Source of the DNA: Actinomycetota bacterium
GTDB taxonomy: Bacteria; Actinomycetota; Aquicultoria; Subteraquimicrobiales; UBA9087
DNA length: 42,610 bases
NCBI GenBank assembly: GCA_030019215.1
Contig: JASEEZ010000017.1
Coordinates: 1 to 42,610 of the forward strand
Direction of reading: 5' to 3'
The position numbers and the translations under genes are program-made. Under the pieces are notes generated by a model. The model did not search any database. It was not told the DNA's origin and saw nothing but the letters and a program-made list of their open reading frames with translations. Positions 7,685 through 16,477 of the stretch are shown here, one piece after another (position 1 is the first letter of the stretch; each line of letters starts with the position of its first letter).

Positions 7685-9232
7685 ATGGCGCAAAAAGTTG
7701 TTGTTGATCCCATGACCCGCATCGAGGGTCACCTCGCGATCGAGGTCGAAGTGGAGAATGGCGTCGTCAAGGACGCCTGGAGCAAGGGCACCCTCTTTAG
7801 AGGCTTTGAGCTAATCCTTCAGGGCAGGGACCCCCGCGATGCCACCATCGTCACACAGAGGATTTGTGGTGTTTGCCCGGCGGAGCACGCTCTGGCTTCC
7901 TCTCAGGCGCTGGATGACTGCTTCGGGGCGGAGATACCGGAAAATGGCCGTATCATCAGGAATCTGGTGGCCGGAGCCAATTTTGTCCAGTCCGCTTTGC
8001 TTCACTTCTATCATCTGGCTGCCCTGGACTATCTGGACATCATGGCCATCGCCAACTATGCGGGGGCTGACCCGAAGCTCCTGGCGGTCAAGGACAAGAT
8101 AGTCAAGCTGGTTCAGGCTGGGGATACCGCTCCTCTGACGCCGAGGTACGAACCGGATGCTTTCTCCTTGACCGATCCCGAGATCGTCACCGAGGCTGTC
8201 TGGCAGTATCTGCAGGCCCTGGAGATGAGGAAGAGAGCTCAAGAGATGCTCGCCATCTTCGGGGGCAAGATGCCGCACCACGCGAGTTTCGTGCCCGGTG
8301 GAGTCACCGAGAAGGTCACGCCGGAGAAGATAGTGGCCTTCAAGAGCCGTCTGGATGAGATAACCGACTTCGTCGAGAACACCTATCTCAAGTTAGTGTT
8401 GGCTCTCGGAACAGGTCCCTTGAAACCACTGCATGACCTCAAGGTCGGCCATGGTCTGGGTAACTTCATATCCTATGGTATGTTTGACCTGGGTAAGTCG
8501 GGCGATTACAAGAAGCGCCACTGCAAGTCCGGCGTGATCACCGCTCCAGACATCACCAAGGTTGAGGCATTCGATCCGTCGAAACTGATGGAGCAGGTGA
8601 AGTACTCCTGGTACACCGACGAGTGCAGCAATAGGCATCCCTCCGATGGGCTGACCGTTCCGGCACCAAAGAAGGAAGGAGCTTACTCTTTCATCAAGGC
8701 TCCTCGTTACGATGGCAAGCCGAGGGAGGCCGGAGCGCTGGCCCGCATGCTCGCTACCCAGAATCCGGAGTTCATGGGTATCGTGACCACGATAGGAGCC
8801 TGGCCTTCAGCGGTGGCTCGCCATGCGGCGAGGGCCTGGGAGGCTCTCTACGTGTGCAAGGGGGTGCAGGATTGGGTCATGCAGCTTAAACCGGGTGAAC
8901 CCACCTGCAACACAACCCCCGTTCCCAAGAGCGGTAGGGGCATGGGTCTCGTCGAGGCTCACCGGGGCGCCCTTGGCCATTTCATAGAGGTGGAAAACGG
9001 CAAGATCAAGAACTATCAGTGCGTCCCGGCCACCATCTGGAATGCTTCGCCAAGGGATGAAAAGGAACAACGCGGTCCCATCGAGGAAGCTCTGCTCGGA
9101 ACGCCGGTACCTGATCCGAACAATCCGATCAATGTGGTCAGGGTCGTGCGCTCCTTCGATCCGTGAATTGGTTGTGCGGTTCACGTGATTGAACCGAAGA
9201 CAAACAAGATCCTCGAGTTCCGCATCTCTTAA
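7685..9232 (+). CDS. hysA: [NiFeSe] hydrogenase large subunit, selenocysteine-containing
   Basis: The frame opens MAQKVVVDPMTRIEGH and has the N-terminal Ni ligand motif RICGVCPAEHA near residue 57. It appears to stop at TGA 9164-9166 right after SFDP. Translating that TGA as selenocysteine gives DPUIGCAVH, then VIEPKTNKILEFRIS, then TAA at 9230-9232. This restores the obligatory C-terminal active-site motif DP(C/U)xxCxxH plus the 15-residue tail that a maturation protease normally removes after His. Total 515 aa including Sec at residue 494. A SECIS-like hairpin follows the UGA. The subunit holds the Ni-Fe site and splits or forms H2; it is exported with the small subunit. Automated annotation would lose the C-terminal motif. 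No hyp or protease genes are in the window. Confidence 0.93.
9177..9196 (+). promoter_or_regulatory. SECIS-like hairpin for the hydrogenase UGA
   Basis: CGGTTCA (9177-9183) pairs perfectly with TGAACCG (9190-9196) around a 6-nt loop CGTGAT. The stem begins after a 10-nt spacer from the UGA at 9164-9166, as expected of bacterial SECIS elements read by SelB. It lies within the coding tail. Confidence 0.8.
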
Positions 9233-9249
9233 TCGTTTTGGGGATGCAA

Positions 9250-9284
9250 AAGAGCCCCCGATTAAATCGGGGGCTCTTTTATTT
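9250..9284 (+). terminator. Rho-independent terminator of the hydrogenase operon
   Basis: A 12-bp stem AAGAGCCCCCGA / TCGGGGGCTCTT around TTAAA, followed by TTATTT. It lies 18 bp after the true hydrogenase stop, supporting the extension of the gene through UGA. Confidence 0.9.
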
Positions 9285-9479
9285 GACACAAGATTCAGCC
9301 ATAAAAGACTTTGTAACTTTTTATAATAAAGATTCATAGGTAGCCTGTTGACTCAGGCAGGAATTTATAGTAGCTTTGTCGTAATAGTTAGCAAATAGCG
9401 TTCCTATTCAGCAATTTAGCTCTTCTCTCTAGCATCAATCGCAGCAACTAATTTTGCAATCTTCTAAATCCATAGAGAT

Positions 9480-9602
9480 ATCTCCGACTCATTTCCTCCC
9501 ACTGGGAGGGATGAGCGATAGGGTGTGAGGAGTAATCCTTGTGCCTGCCATTGCGCAAAGGAGATCTTTAGATGTGGTGTCTAAAGGTCTTCTGTTATTT
9601 TA
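9480..9602 (+). ncRNA. Moco/Tuco riboswitch upstream of fdhA (predicted ON switch)
   Basis: Aptamer closed by P1 ATCTCC (9480-9485) / GGAGAT (9560-9565). Inside are a stem CTCAT/ATGAG extended by CCTCCC/GGGAGG (9488-9515), the conserved word CGATAGGG (9516-9523), a GNRA hairpin AGGA-GTAA-TCCT (9528-9539), a GCC, and AAAGGAGA at the 3' end. The same landmarks in the same order are found at 27283-27389. A terminator-like hairpin AGATCTTTAGA (9562-9572) / TCTAAAGGTCT (9580-9590), with a U-rich tail, shares its 5' strand with P1. Ligand-stabilised P1 should thus break the terminator and allow fdhA transcription. Ligand identity (molybdenum or tungsten cofactor) is inferred from the motif family and from the Mo/W enzyme downstream. 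Confidence 0.85.
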
Positions 9603-9641
9603 TGAGCGAATAATGTGGAATTAACTAGAGTTTGTCGCTCA
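9603..9641 (+). promoter_or_regulatory. Inverted repeat in the fdhA leader
   Basis: TGAGCGA (9603-9609) and TCGCTCA (9635-9641) form a perfect 7-bp inverted repeat with a 25-nt interior, directly after the riboswitch terminator. No T-run follows. It could be an operator or an RNA stem; no family recognised. Confidence 0.3.
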
Positions 9642-9732
9642 GCCGTAGCAATGTTCTTACCTCAAGACCACAAATCTTTAGGAGAGGAGGTGTTGCGGGC
9701 CCGGGTTTGATCTCGGGAGAGAAATGCCCAAG

Positions 9733-9752
9733 ACCCCCGACATGTCGGGGGT
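9733..9752 (+). promoter_or_regulatory. Perfect 20-nt palindrome just upstream of fdhA
   Basis: ACCCCCGACA followed by its exact reverse complement TGTCGGGGGT. The hairpin sits 31 nt before the fdhA GTG and just before the ribosome site AGAAAGGAGTG. No U-run follows, so it is not an intrinsic terminator. It may modulate translation or mRNA stability, or bind a dimeric protein. Confidence 0.45.
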
Positions 9753-9783
9753 AAATCCTTACAAGAAAGGAGTGAGTCATTAG

Positions 9784-12700
9784 GTGAAGCTCACACGAAG
9801 ATGTTTTCTGAAGCTCGCGGGTGTGTCGGTTGCTTCCACAACCCTTCTCGAATTCGGCTTTGACATGCCGGCTATCGCGGCGGAAGCCGAAGAGCTAAGG
9901 GTAAAGGGCGCTAGCCAGGCATATACCATCTGTCCTTATTGTTCCTGTGGTTGTGGTGCGATTGTCTACTCCGACGAGCACGGACACCCCATCGCTATCG
10001 ATGGTGACCCTGATCATCCCACCAATGAGGGTGCCCTCTGTCCGAAGGGCGCCTCCATGTTCCAGGTCGCGGCCGATGCGGCGGGCAAGAGAAACAAGAA
10101 AGTTCTCTACCGTGCGCCGGGTGGCAGTGAGTGGGAGGAGAAGAGCTGGGATGAAGCGATTCCCGACATTGCTCGCAAAATCAAGGATACCAGGGACAAG
10201 TACTTCACCGAGCGTGATGCGGATGGGAACTTGGTCAATCGCCTCGAGGCAGTTGCTGCTGTAGGTGGTGCGGCTGTAAACAACGAAGAGTGCTATCTCT
10301 TGGTAAAGGCGATGAGGGCTCTCGGTGTGGTTTACATCGAACACCAGGCACGCATATGACACTCTTCCACGGTCGCAGCTTTGGGACCGACGTATGGCAG
10401 AGGAGCCATGACCAATCACTGGATTGACCTAAAGAACAGTGATTGCATCGTGATCATGGGCGGCAATGCCGCAGAAAATCACCCCATGTCCTTCAGGTGG
10501 GTCACCAAGGCCATGGAGGAGAGGGGTGCGAAGCTAATCTGCGTTGACCCCCGTTTCACCCGTTCCGCTTCAAAGGCCGACATCTACGCACCGATTCGTC
10601 CCGGAACCGACATCGCCTTCATCACGGGCATGATCAATTACGTGCTTGAAAACAAGAAGTACCACGAGGAATACGTGAAGCACTATACAAACGCCACGCT
10701 GTTGATCAACCCAGAGCTCAAGCTACCGGGCGATCTGAACGGTCTCTTCAGCGGATACGATCCCGCGAAGAGGAAATATGACCGGGCGACCTGGGCCTAT
10801 CAGACCGAGGATCTCCCCGACGAGAAGGCCCCGGGTGGCATCATCAAGTCCCCCAGGAGGGACTGGACGATGACCGACCCGAACTGCGTCTGGCAGCTCC
10901 TCAAGAAGCACGCCGCTCGGTATACCCCGGAGATGGTGGAGAAGATCTGCGGAACCCCCAAGGATAAGTTCTTAGAGGTCTGCGCGGCCTTTGCGGAGAC
11001 GGCTGATCCCAAGAAGGTCGGGACCATCCTCTACGCCATGGGTTGGACGCAGCACACAACTGGAACTGAGAACATCCGCGCCTTTGCCATGCTCCAGTTG
11101 CTTCTCGGAAACATTGGAAGGCCCGGCGGCGGTGTAAACGCCCTCAGGGGCGAGCCCAACGTTCAGGGTTCGACCGATCACGCTCTACTCTTCCACATCA
11201 TCCCGGCTTATCTGGCGGTTCCGAAGGCTGGAGATACCTTCCGGAGCTACGCCGATGCATACACCGTCGGCAAGGCCACGAAGGACGTTCTCCCCGGCTC
11301 CATCTCCTGGTGGAGAAATGGCGAGAAGTACCTCGTGAGCCTGCTTAAAGAATGGTGGGGAGATGCCGCTCAGCCGGAGAACGACTTTCACTTCGACTGG
11401 TTGCCCAAGATTGGCAAAGGCCACAAGGGAGGTGGCTACTCGCACATAGCCCTGTTTGAGGCCATGTACGATGGTGTGGTCAAGGGCCTCATGCTCATTG
11501 GCCAAAACCCAGCCGTTGGTGGTCCCAACTCGAATATCGTGAAGGCGGCCATGGACAAGCTGGAGTGGCTGGTCGATCTGAACCTCTGGGAGACCGAGAG
11601 CAACAGCTTCTGGAAGCGCCCGGGATCCAAACCCGAAGAAATCCAGACCGAGGTCTGGAGACTTCCGGCGGCGGACTCCGTGGAAAAGGACGGCTCCATC
11701 AGCAACTCCGGTCGCTGGATCCAGTGGCGCTGGAAGGGTGCCGAGCCCTTGGGCGACTGCAAGAGCGATCTGGAGATCACCGATCTCATCGTCAAGGAGC
11801 TCAAGAGGCTCTACAAGGAAGAAGGCGGGTCACTGGCCGAGGCCATAACCAATCTCAACTGGGATTACGGCGATCCGCCCAGCTCGGAGGAGGTTGCCAA
11901 GGCCTGCAACGGCTACACGTGGCCCGACAGAAACAAGCTGGTGAAGAACTTCACCAAACTCGCGGCCGACGGTACGACCGCCTGCGGCAACTGGCTTTTC
12001 TCAGGGACCTTTGCTGAAGACGGAACGAACCTCATGCAGAGGCGCACGAGGGAAGCCGAGGGCATTGGAAACAACCTCGAATGGACATTTGCCTGGCCGG
12101 TCAATAGGCGCATCATCTACAACCGCGCTTCCTGCGACCTTGAAGGAAAGCCCTGGAATCCGGAGATCCCGGAGATCTGGTGGGATCCCAACAAGGTCGA
12201 CCCAACAACAGGCCAGCCTGGCATGTGGACAGGCAATGACGTTCCCGACTTCGCCGCGACGAAGGCGCCGACCGCTGTCGGTGGGGACCTACCCGCTATC
12301 ATGACCAACGAGGGCGTCTTCAGGCTCTTTGCTCCATGTGCCGAGGGTCCACTCCCCGAGCACTACGAGCCCTTGGAGAGCCCGACCGAGAATCTCATGT
12401 CCGGGCAGCAGATCAATCCGGCTATCTTCCTGTGGCACGAGGTTAACGCCGACGACAAGGTCGGGACACCAGAGGAGTATCCGCTCGTCGCTTCCACTTA
12501 TCGGGTCACCGAGCACTGGCAGACGGGTATCATGACCAGGAACCAGCCGTGGCTCGTTGATCTAATGCCCGAGATGTTCGTGGAGATGAGCAAAGAGTTG
12601 GCCGCCGAGAAGGGCATCAAGCCCGGAGAGACGGTCGAAGTGGTCAGCGCCAGAGGTTCCCTCCAGGCGGTGGCCATCGTCACCGGAAGGGTCAAGCCGT

Positions 12701-12888
12701 ATACTATCAATGGCAAGACCGTTCACTTCGTCGGTTTTCCCTGGTGTTACGGCTATGCCGGACTGTGCACGGGTGGTGCTCCCGGCAAAGATTATGCTGC
12801 CAACCAGCTCACACCACACATCGGGGATGCCAATACGATGATCCCAGAGTACAAGGCGTTCCTCTGCGACGTAAGGAAGGTGAAGTAA
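9784..12888 (+). CDS. fdhA: Formate dehydrogenase catalytic subunit, selenocysteine-containing, Tat-exported
   Basis: The gene looks split by TGA at 10357-10359, but both halves share one frame and read HQARI-U-HSSTVAALGPTYGRGAM across it. This is the FdnG/FdoG active-site pattern with Sec at residue 192. Full length is 1034 aa. A Tat signal TRRCFLK is at residues 4-10. The N-terminal 4Fe-4S site reads CPYCSCGCG with a later CPKG, followed by the Mo/W-bis-pterin guanine dinucleotide binding domains; the C-terminal dinucleotide-binding domain holds NQLTPHIGDANTMIPEYK. It oxidises formate to CO2 on the outer face and passes electrons to FdhB. GTG start with AAAGGAGTG upstream. FdhB follows after one base. 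Molybdenum versus tungsten cannot be decided from sequence. Confidence 0.95.
10370..10389 (+). promoter_or_regulatory. SECIS hairpin of fdhA
   Basis: CGGTC (10370-10374) pairs with GACCG (10385-10389) around GCAGCTTTGG. The apical part (GGTxGCAG...ACC) resembles the E. coli fdhF element. The stem starts after a 10-nt spacer from the UGA, the same spacing as at the hydrogenase. Confidence 0.8.
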
Positions 12889-12889
12889 G

Positions 12890-13723
12890 ATGGCGAAAGC
12901 GATACTCTACGATGCGTCTAAGTGCACCGCCTGCCGAGCCTGCTACGTCGCCTGCAAGCAGTGGAATGTTCTGGCAGCAGCTGAGGTCAAGAAGCTGGGC
13001 ACCTACTACAATGCTCTCGATCTCGATGGGACCACGTGGAATCTGATCGACTTCATCGAGAAGGATGAACCCGATCGTTTCCGCTGGCTCTTCATCAGCA
13101 AGAGGTGCATGCACTGTGCGGAACCCAGTTGCGTCAATGTTTGTGCTGCTGGTGCCATCAAGAAAGACCTTGAGACGGGTTTCGTCTTGGTTGATCAGGA
13201 TGTCTGCATCGGTTGCAAGAACTGCCACTACGCTTGCCCCTTCTGGGGTGGAGTTCCCAGGTTCCGAGGGGAGATCTCCGAGGACGAGAAGGAGTGGCTG
13301 GCGCATGGCAAGAAGATACCCGGAAAGCGGGTAGCGGGAACCGTCTACAAGTGCCGCGGTTGCATAGACCGCGTCCAAAATGGTCTCACGCCCGCCTGCG
13401 TGAAGACTTGTCCTCCGGGTGCACTTCAGTTCGGCGAGAAGGAAGAGATGCTCGCCATAGCCGAGGCTCGCGTGGCTGCCCTCAAGGAGCGCGGCGAGGC
13501 CAAGGCTCAGGTCTATAATCCTTCAGGTGTGGGAGGAACCGCGGTCACCTACATTCTCTTGGATGATCCCGAGACCTATGGTCTCCCGGCTGATCCGCGG
13601 GTTTCCACCGCTGATATGCTTACCAAGTGGATTATGGGTCTCATTGCCGCGGGTATCTTGACGGTTGTTCCCTTCTGGATGGTCTTTAAGGCCGCCGAAG
13701 CTGAAGGAAAGGGGGGTGAGTAA
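12890..13723 (+). CDS. fdhB: Formate dehydrogenase iron-sulfur subunit
   Basis: A 277-aa ferredoxin-like subunit with four cysteine clusters: CTACRACYVAC near residue 12, CMHCAEPSCVNVC near residue 70, CIGCKNCHYAC near residue 105 and CRGCIDRV...CVKTC near residue 150-170. This matches four 4Fe-4S clusters in FdnH/FdhB-type proteins. A single hydrophobic helix near residues 243-262 (MGLIAAGILTVVPFWMVF) anchors it. It relays electrons from FdhA to the membrane subunit. It has no signal peptide of its own and should be co-exported with FdhA. It begins one base after fdhA and is followed two bases later by the NrfD gene. Confidence 0.92.
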   Translation: MAKAILYDASKCTACRACYVACKQWNVLAAAEVKKLGTYYNALDLDGTTWNLIDFIEKDEPDRFRWLFISKRCMHCAEPSCVNVCAAGAIKKDLETGFVLVDQDVCIGCKNCHYACPFWGGVPRFRGEISEDEKEWLAHGKKIPGKRVAGTVYKCRGCIDRVQNGLTPACVKTCPPGALQFGEKEEMLAIAEARVAALKERGEAKAQVYNPSGVGGTAVTYILLDDPETYGLPADPRVSTADMLTKWIMGLIAAGILTVVPFWMVFKAAEAEGKGGE

Positions 13724-13725
13724 GG

Positions 13726-14625
13726 ATGCATGAAGGAACTCACTATTGGCACTATTTGCTTGCCATCTACCTCTTCTTGGGAGGTTTGGCGGGGGCGTGT
13801 GCCTACTCGGGCACTTTCGCTGAGGCTTTTAGCAAGGGAAGATACAAGAACCTGGCCAAGATCGGCTCCTACTGTGTTCTTCCCATCATAGCTTTAGGCT
13901 TGCTCATACTCGTTGTGGACTTGGCCCGTCCTCTCTACTTCTGGCACTTCATCATCACCTGCAGGCCGAGTTCCGTAATGAGCCAGGGAGTCTGGATTCT
14001 GACCATATTCGCTATAACGGGTGGGGTAATTACCCCCGCCTTCTTCCTGGCTGAGGATAGGGGTATACTCCCCTTTCTTAAAGGCAAAGAAGGGGCGAGA
14101 AAGCTCTTTCAGTGGATTGGAGCCATCTTTGGCATCTTGACCGCTGGTTACACGGGAGTACTCCTTGCAGTAAAAAGTGTACCATTGTGGAGTGCTACTC
14201 CTTTCCTACCAATGGTCTTTGTTGCCTCGGCTACCTCCACTGGACTGGCCCTGATCCTTCTCATTGCCAACATGCAGGCGAAGAAGGATGAGGTTGCAAT
14301 GGGAGCATTGGAGAAGGCCGACTCGATTGTTATCGTGATCGAGCTCATTGCCTTTGCAGTTCTCCTCATTGCTTTGAGTGGAGCTGGTGGCCTTGCTGCT
14401 GATGCGGCTGCGGTCATAGTCAGCGGCGAGTACGCCTTCTTGTTCTGGGTGGGAGTCGTTCTGATCGGGCTCCTTGCCCCTCTGGCTATCGAGCTCTACA
14501 GCGCGAGCGTTGCCAAGAAGGCCCATCCTCCGGCAGGGCTTACAACCCTCGCCTCTGTCCTTGTCCTCGTCGGCGGTTTGCTGGTGAGGTGGCTCTTCAT
14601 GTATGGAGGGCATGTGGTCAGGTAG
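13726..14625 (+). CDS. nrfD: NrfD/PsrC-type membrane subunit of formate dehydrogenase
   Basis: A 299-aa polytopic protein with about eight hydrophobic helices. The start HYWHYLLAIYLFLGGLAGAC is typical of NrfD family members. NrfD proteins exchange electrons with menaquinone without haem. Its position directly after fdhB (2-bp gap) means this enzyme uses an NrfD-type anchor in place of the cytochrome b FdnI of E. coli. The operon ends in a terminator 20 bp downstream. Confidence 0.88.
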   Translation: MHEGTHYWHYLLAIYLFLGGLAGACAYSGTFAEAFSKGRYKNLAKIGSYCVLPIIALGLLILVVDLARPLYFWHFIITCRPSSVMSQGVWILTIFAITGGVITPAFFLAEDRGILPFLKGKEGARKLFQWIGAIFGILTAGYTGVLLAVKSVPLWSATPFLPMVFVASATSTGLALILLIANMQAKKDEVAMGALEKADSIVIVIELIAFAVLLIALSGAGGLAADAAAVIVSGEYAFLFWVGVVLIGLLAPLAIELYSASVAKKAHPPAGLTTLASVLVLVGGLLVRWLFMYGGHVVR

Positions 14626-14639
14626 GATCGGCTAGAATT

Positions 14640-14677
14640 AAAAAAACAGCCTCGCCAAACGGCGGGGCTGTTTTTTT
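14640..14677 (+). terminator. Rho-independent terminator after the fdh operon
   Basis: ACAGCCTCGCC pairs with GGCGGGGCTGT (one G-U) around AAAC, flanked by A-run and followed by seven T. The flanking A and T runs could make it work in both directions. Confidence 0.9.
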
Positions 14678-14740
14678 GCCAACTTAAGCGATTTGGAATA
14701 TAATCGGAAACTACTGGAGTGAGAAACTGATATAGAAGGG

Positions 14741-15643
14741 GTGATTATCATTCTTAAACTGGATCAGAAGGTGCCAACCCGGGATGAAATTTTAAAGGAG
14801 ATCGAGTATTACAAGGAGAGGATTCCCACACTGAAGAGTCTCCTGGAGTTTTATGGCGCGATCATCGTGGCTCAATCGGAATACGCATCAAGGGTGGATT
14901 TACCCTCCATCGATGTGACGGAGGAGGAAATAAAGACCTTGTTGAGGGAGGGAAAACCGGTGCTCACGGGCAGAAGGGGTGAGGTTTCGCCCGTTCTGTA
15001 TAGATCTATGCTTGAGGAAATCGTAGGCATCGTCAAAGAGAAGAGTCCAAAACCTCCCAGGGGATTGGATAAGTTGATGAACCTCAACGAACTAAAGACG
15101 GAGAAGATACCCACTTTAATCGAGAAACTTGAAGGATTCGATGAGGCCTTCTTTGCCGAGCTCGGCGAGAAGAGTGGGACAAAGAAGGAGACGGTTCTTT
15201 TCATCGCCACTGCTGCTCTGATCCCTTTTTATGAAGCCTATGCGAAGGTTTTGAGGGAGAAGATAAATCAGCACTTTTGGGGTAAGGAGTTTTGCCCCAT
15301 TTGTGGCCGTCGGGCGTTTATGGCTAGACTCAGAAGAGAGGATGGCTTGAGGCTTCTGCGATGTTCCATGTGCAGGAGCGATTGGTGGGTTCAGAACATC
15401 AAGTGTGCTTTCTGTGGTACCGAGGACAACAAGTCCCTGCCCTTCTTTTACCCGGAGGATGACAAGGGGCACCGGATCGATGTCTGCGACGAGTGCAAGA
15501 GGTACATAAAGACCTCCAACGAGAAGGAGCTGGGACGGGAGGTCACCCCCGAGGTAGAGGATGCCGCCACTATTTTTCTGGACACGGTGGCTCAGAAAAA
15601 GGGGTATTCGCCCGTTGCCCAACTCGCCTCGGAGATGCACTAA
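14741..15643 (+). CDS. fdhE: Formate dehydrogenase accessory protein FdhE
   Basis: A 300-aa cytoplasmic protein. Its second half carries four CxxC zinc/iron knuckles: CPICGRRAFMARL near residue 184, CSMCRSDWW near residue 208, CAFCGTED near residue 223 and CDECKRYIKT near residue 248. This is the FdhE rubredoxin-like arrangement. FdhE is needed for activity of respiratory formate dehydrogenases and is thought to act before Tat export. GTG start after AGAAGGG. It follows the fdh terminator, so it probably has its own promoter. The helical N-terminal half is divergent. Confidence 0.88.
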   Translation: MIIILKLDQKVPTRDEILKEIEYYKERIPTLKSLLEFYGAIIVAQSEYASRVDLPSIDVTEEEIKTLLREGKPVLTGRRGEVSPVLYRSMLEEIVGIVKEKSPKPPRGLDKLMNLNELKTEKIPTLIEKLEGFDEAFFAELGEKSGTKKETVLFIATAALIPFYEAYAKVLREKINQHFWGKEFCPICGRRAFMARLRREDGLRLLRCSMCRSDWWVQNIKCAFCGTEDNKSLPFFYPEDDKGHRIDVCDECKRYIKTSNEKELGREVTPEVEDAATIFLDTVAQKKGYSPVAQLASEMH

Positions 15644-15649
15644 AAGAGC

Positions 15650-15796
15650 AACTAGATGAAGTTAGGAGTCAAGGGTCAAGAGTCATGGGACGAAGGACGA
15701 AGAGCGAAGGGTTTTTCTCTAAGCTCTAAGCTCCGAACTCTAAGCTGACAAGATATGGCAACTGCCAACTAACAACTAATTCTGAGTTTTAATAGA
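15650..15796. repeat. Word-like intergenic repeats before mobA
   Basis: Contains GGACGAAGGACGAAGAGCGAAG variants, TCTAAGCTCTAAGCTCC and AACTGCCAACTAACAAC. The first two words recur in the same order at 27470-27530, and the first also at 32335-32355. Non-coding; function unknown. Confidence 0.6.
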
Positions 15797-16453
15797 TTGA
15801 GAGAATGGAGTGAAGACAGGATAACGGGAGTAATTCTAGCTGGGGGATGGAGTTCGAGGATCGGCGAGGACAAGTGCTTCTTAAAACTGGGTCCTCGGAC
15901 GCTTCTGGAAATCATCATCCAGAAACTTTCCTCCATCTGCGAGGATGTTATTCTGGTTACGAACACCCCCGAGTCGCACAAGAAGAGTGGGCTGAAATTG
16001 GTCCAAGATAAAGTCCCCTACGAGGGTCCCTTGGGTGGAATACTGGCGGGGCTGGTGGCTTCCACTTCCTTTCACAGTCTAGTTGTCGCCTGTGACATGC
16101 CCTTCCTCAACGTGGAGTTGTTGAGATATCTGATGAGCGTGGCGGGCCCCACCGGAGGCGGGGTTGATGTGGTCATTGCCGAGTCCCCTGAAGGCCCTGA
16201 GCCCCTTCACGCAGTCTATTCCAAAAATTGCATATCCCCCATCGAGAAAAGGCTGGCGGAGGGAGACTTTCGAATAATCTCCTTCTTTGATGAGGTCAAA
16301 GTGAAGTACATTGGTGTGGATGAGGTGACCAAATTGGATCCCCATCTCCTCTCTTTCTTCAACATCAATACGCTGGAAGACCTGGCATATGCCAGGAAGA
16401 TGTATTCCGATTCTTCCTTCCACCGGGGACGGAAAGATGTGTTGGGTCTATGA
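15797..16453 (+). CDS. mobA: Molybdenum cofactor guanylyltransferase MobA
   Basis: A 218-aa nucleotidyltransferase that attaches GMP to molybdopterin to make the guanine dinucleotide cofactor used by FdhA. The signature LAGGWSSRIGEDKCFLKL spans residues ~15-32, the GTP-binding loop. GPLGGILAGL near residue 77 and VACDMPFLN near residue 95 (metal-binding Asp) follow. A TTG start is the best fit because the conserved core begins just after it, but the ribosome site is weak. It is 24 bp before fdhD. Confidence 0.9.
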   Translation: MREWSEDRITGVILAGGWSSRIGEDKCFLKLGPRTLLEIIIQKLSSICEDVILVTNTPESHKKSGLKLVQDKVPYEGPLGGILAGLVASTSFHSLVVACDMPFLNVELLRYLMSVAGPTGGGVDVVIAESPEGPEPLHAVYSKNCISPIEKRLAEGDFRIISFFDEVKVKYIGVDEVTKLDPHLLSFFNINTLEDLAYARKMYSDSSFHRGRKDVLGL

Positions 16454-16477
16454 CCTGAGAGGTGAGGAAGACAAACG

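Noticed and set aside
7685-9166. Hydrogenase large subunit as a naturally truncated protein without its C-terminal motif
   Set aside because: Read-through of TGA restores the complete motif, a normal-length tail and a stop just before a terminator.
9302-9372. Promoter for the fdhA leader: TATAAT at 9322 and TTGACT at 9348
   Set aside because: Neither hexamer has a partner at proper spacing; the real promoter upstream of 9480 could not be placed.
9784-12888. fdhA as two separate genes or a nonsense-mutated pseudogene
   Set aside because: Both parts are in one frame, the residues around the TGA match the FdnG Sec site, and a SECIS hairpin follows.
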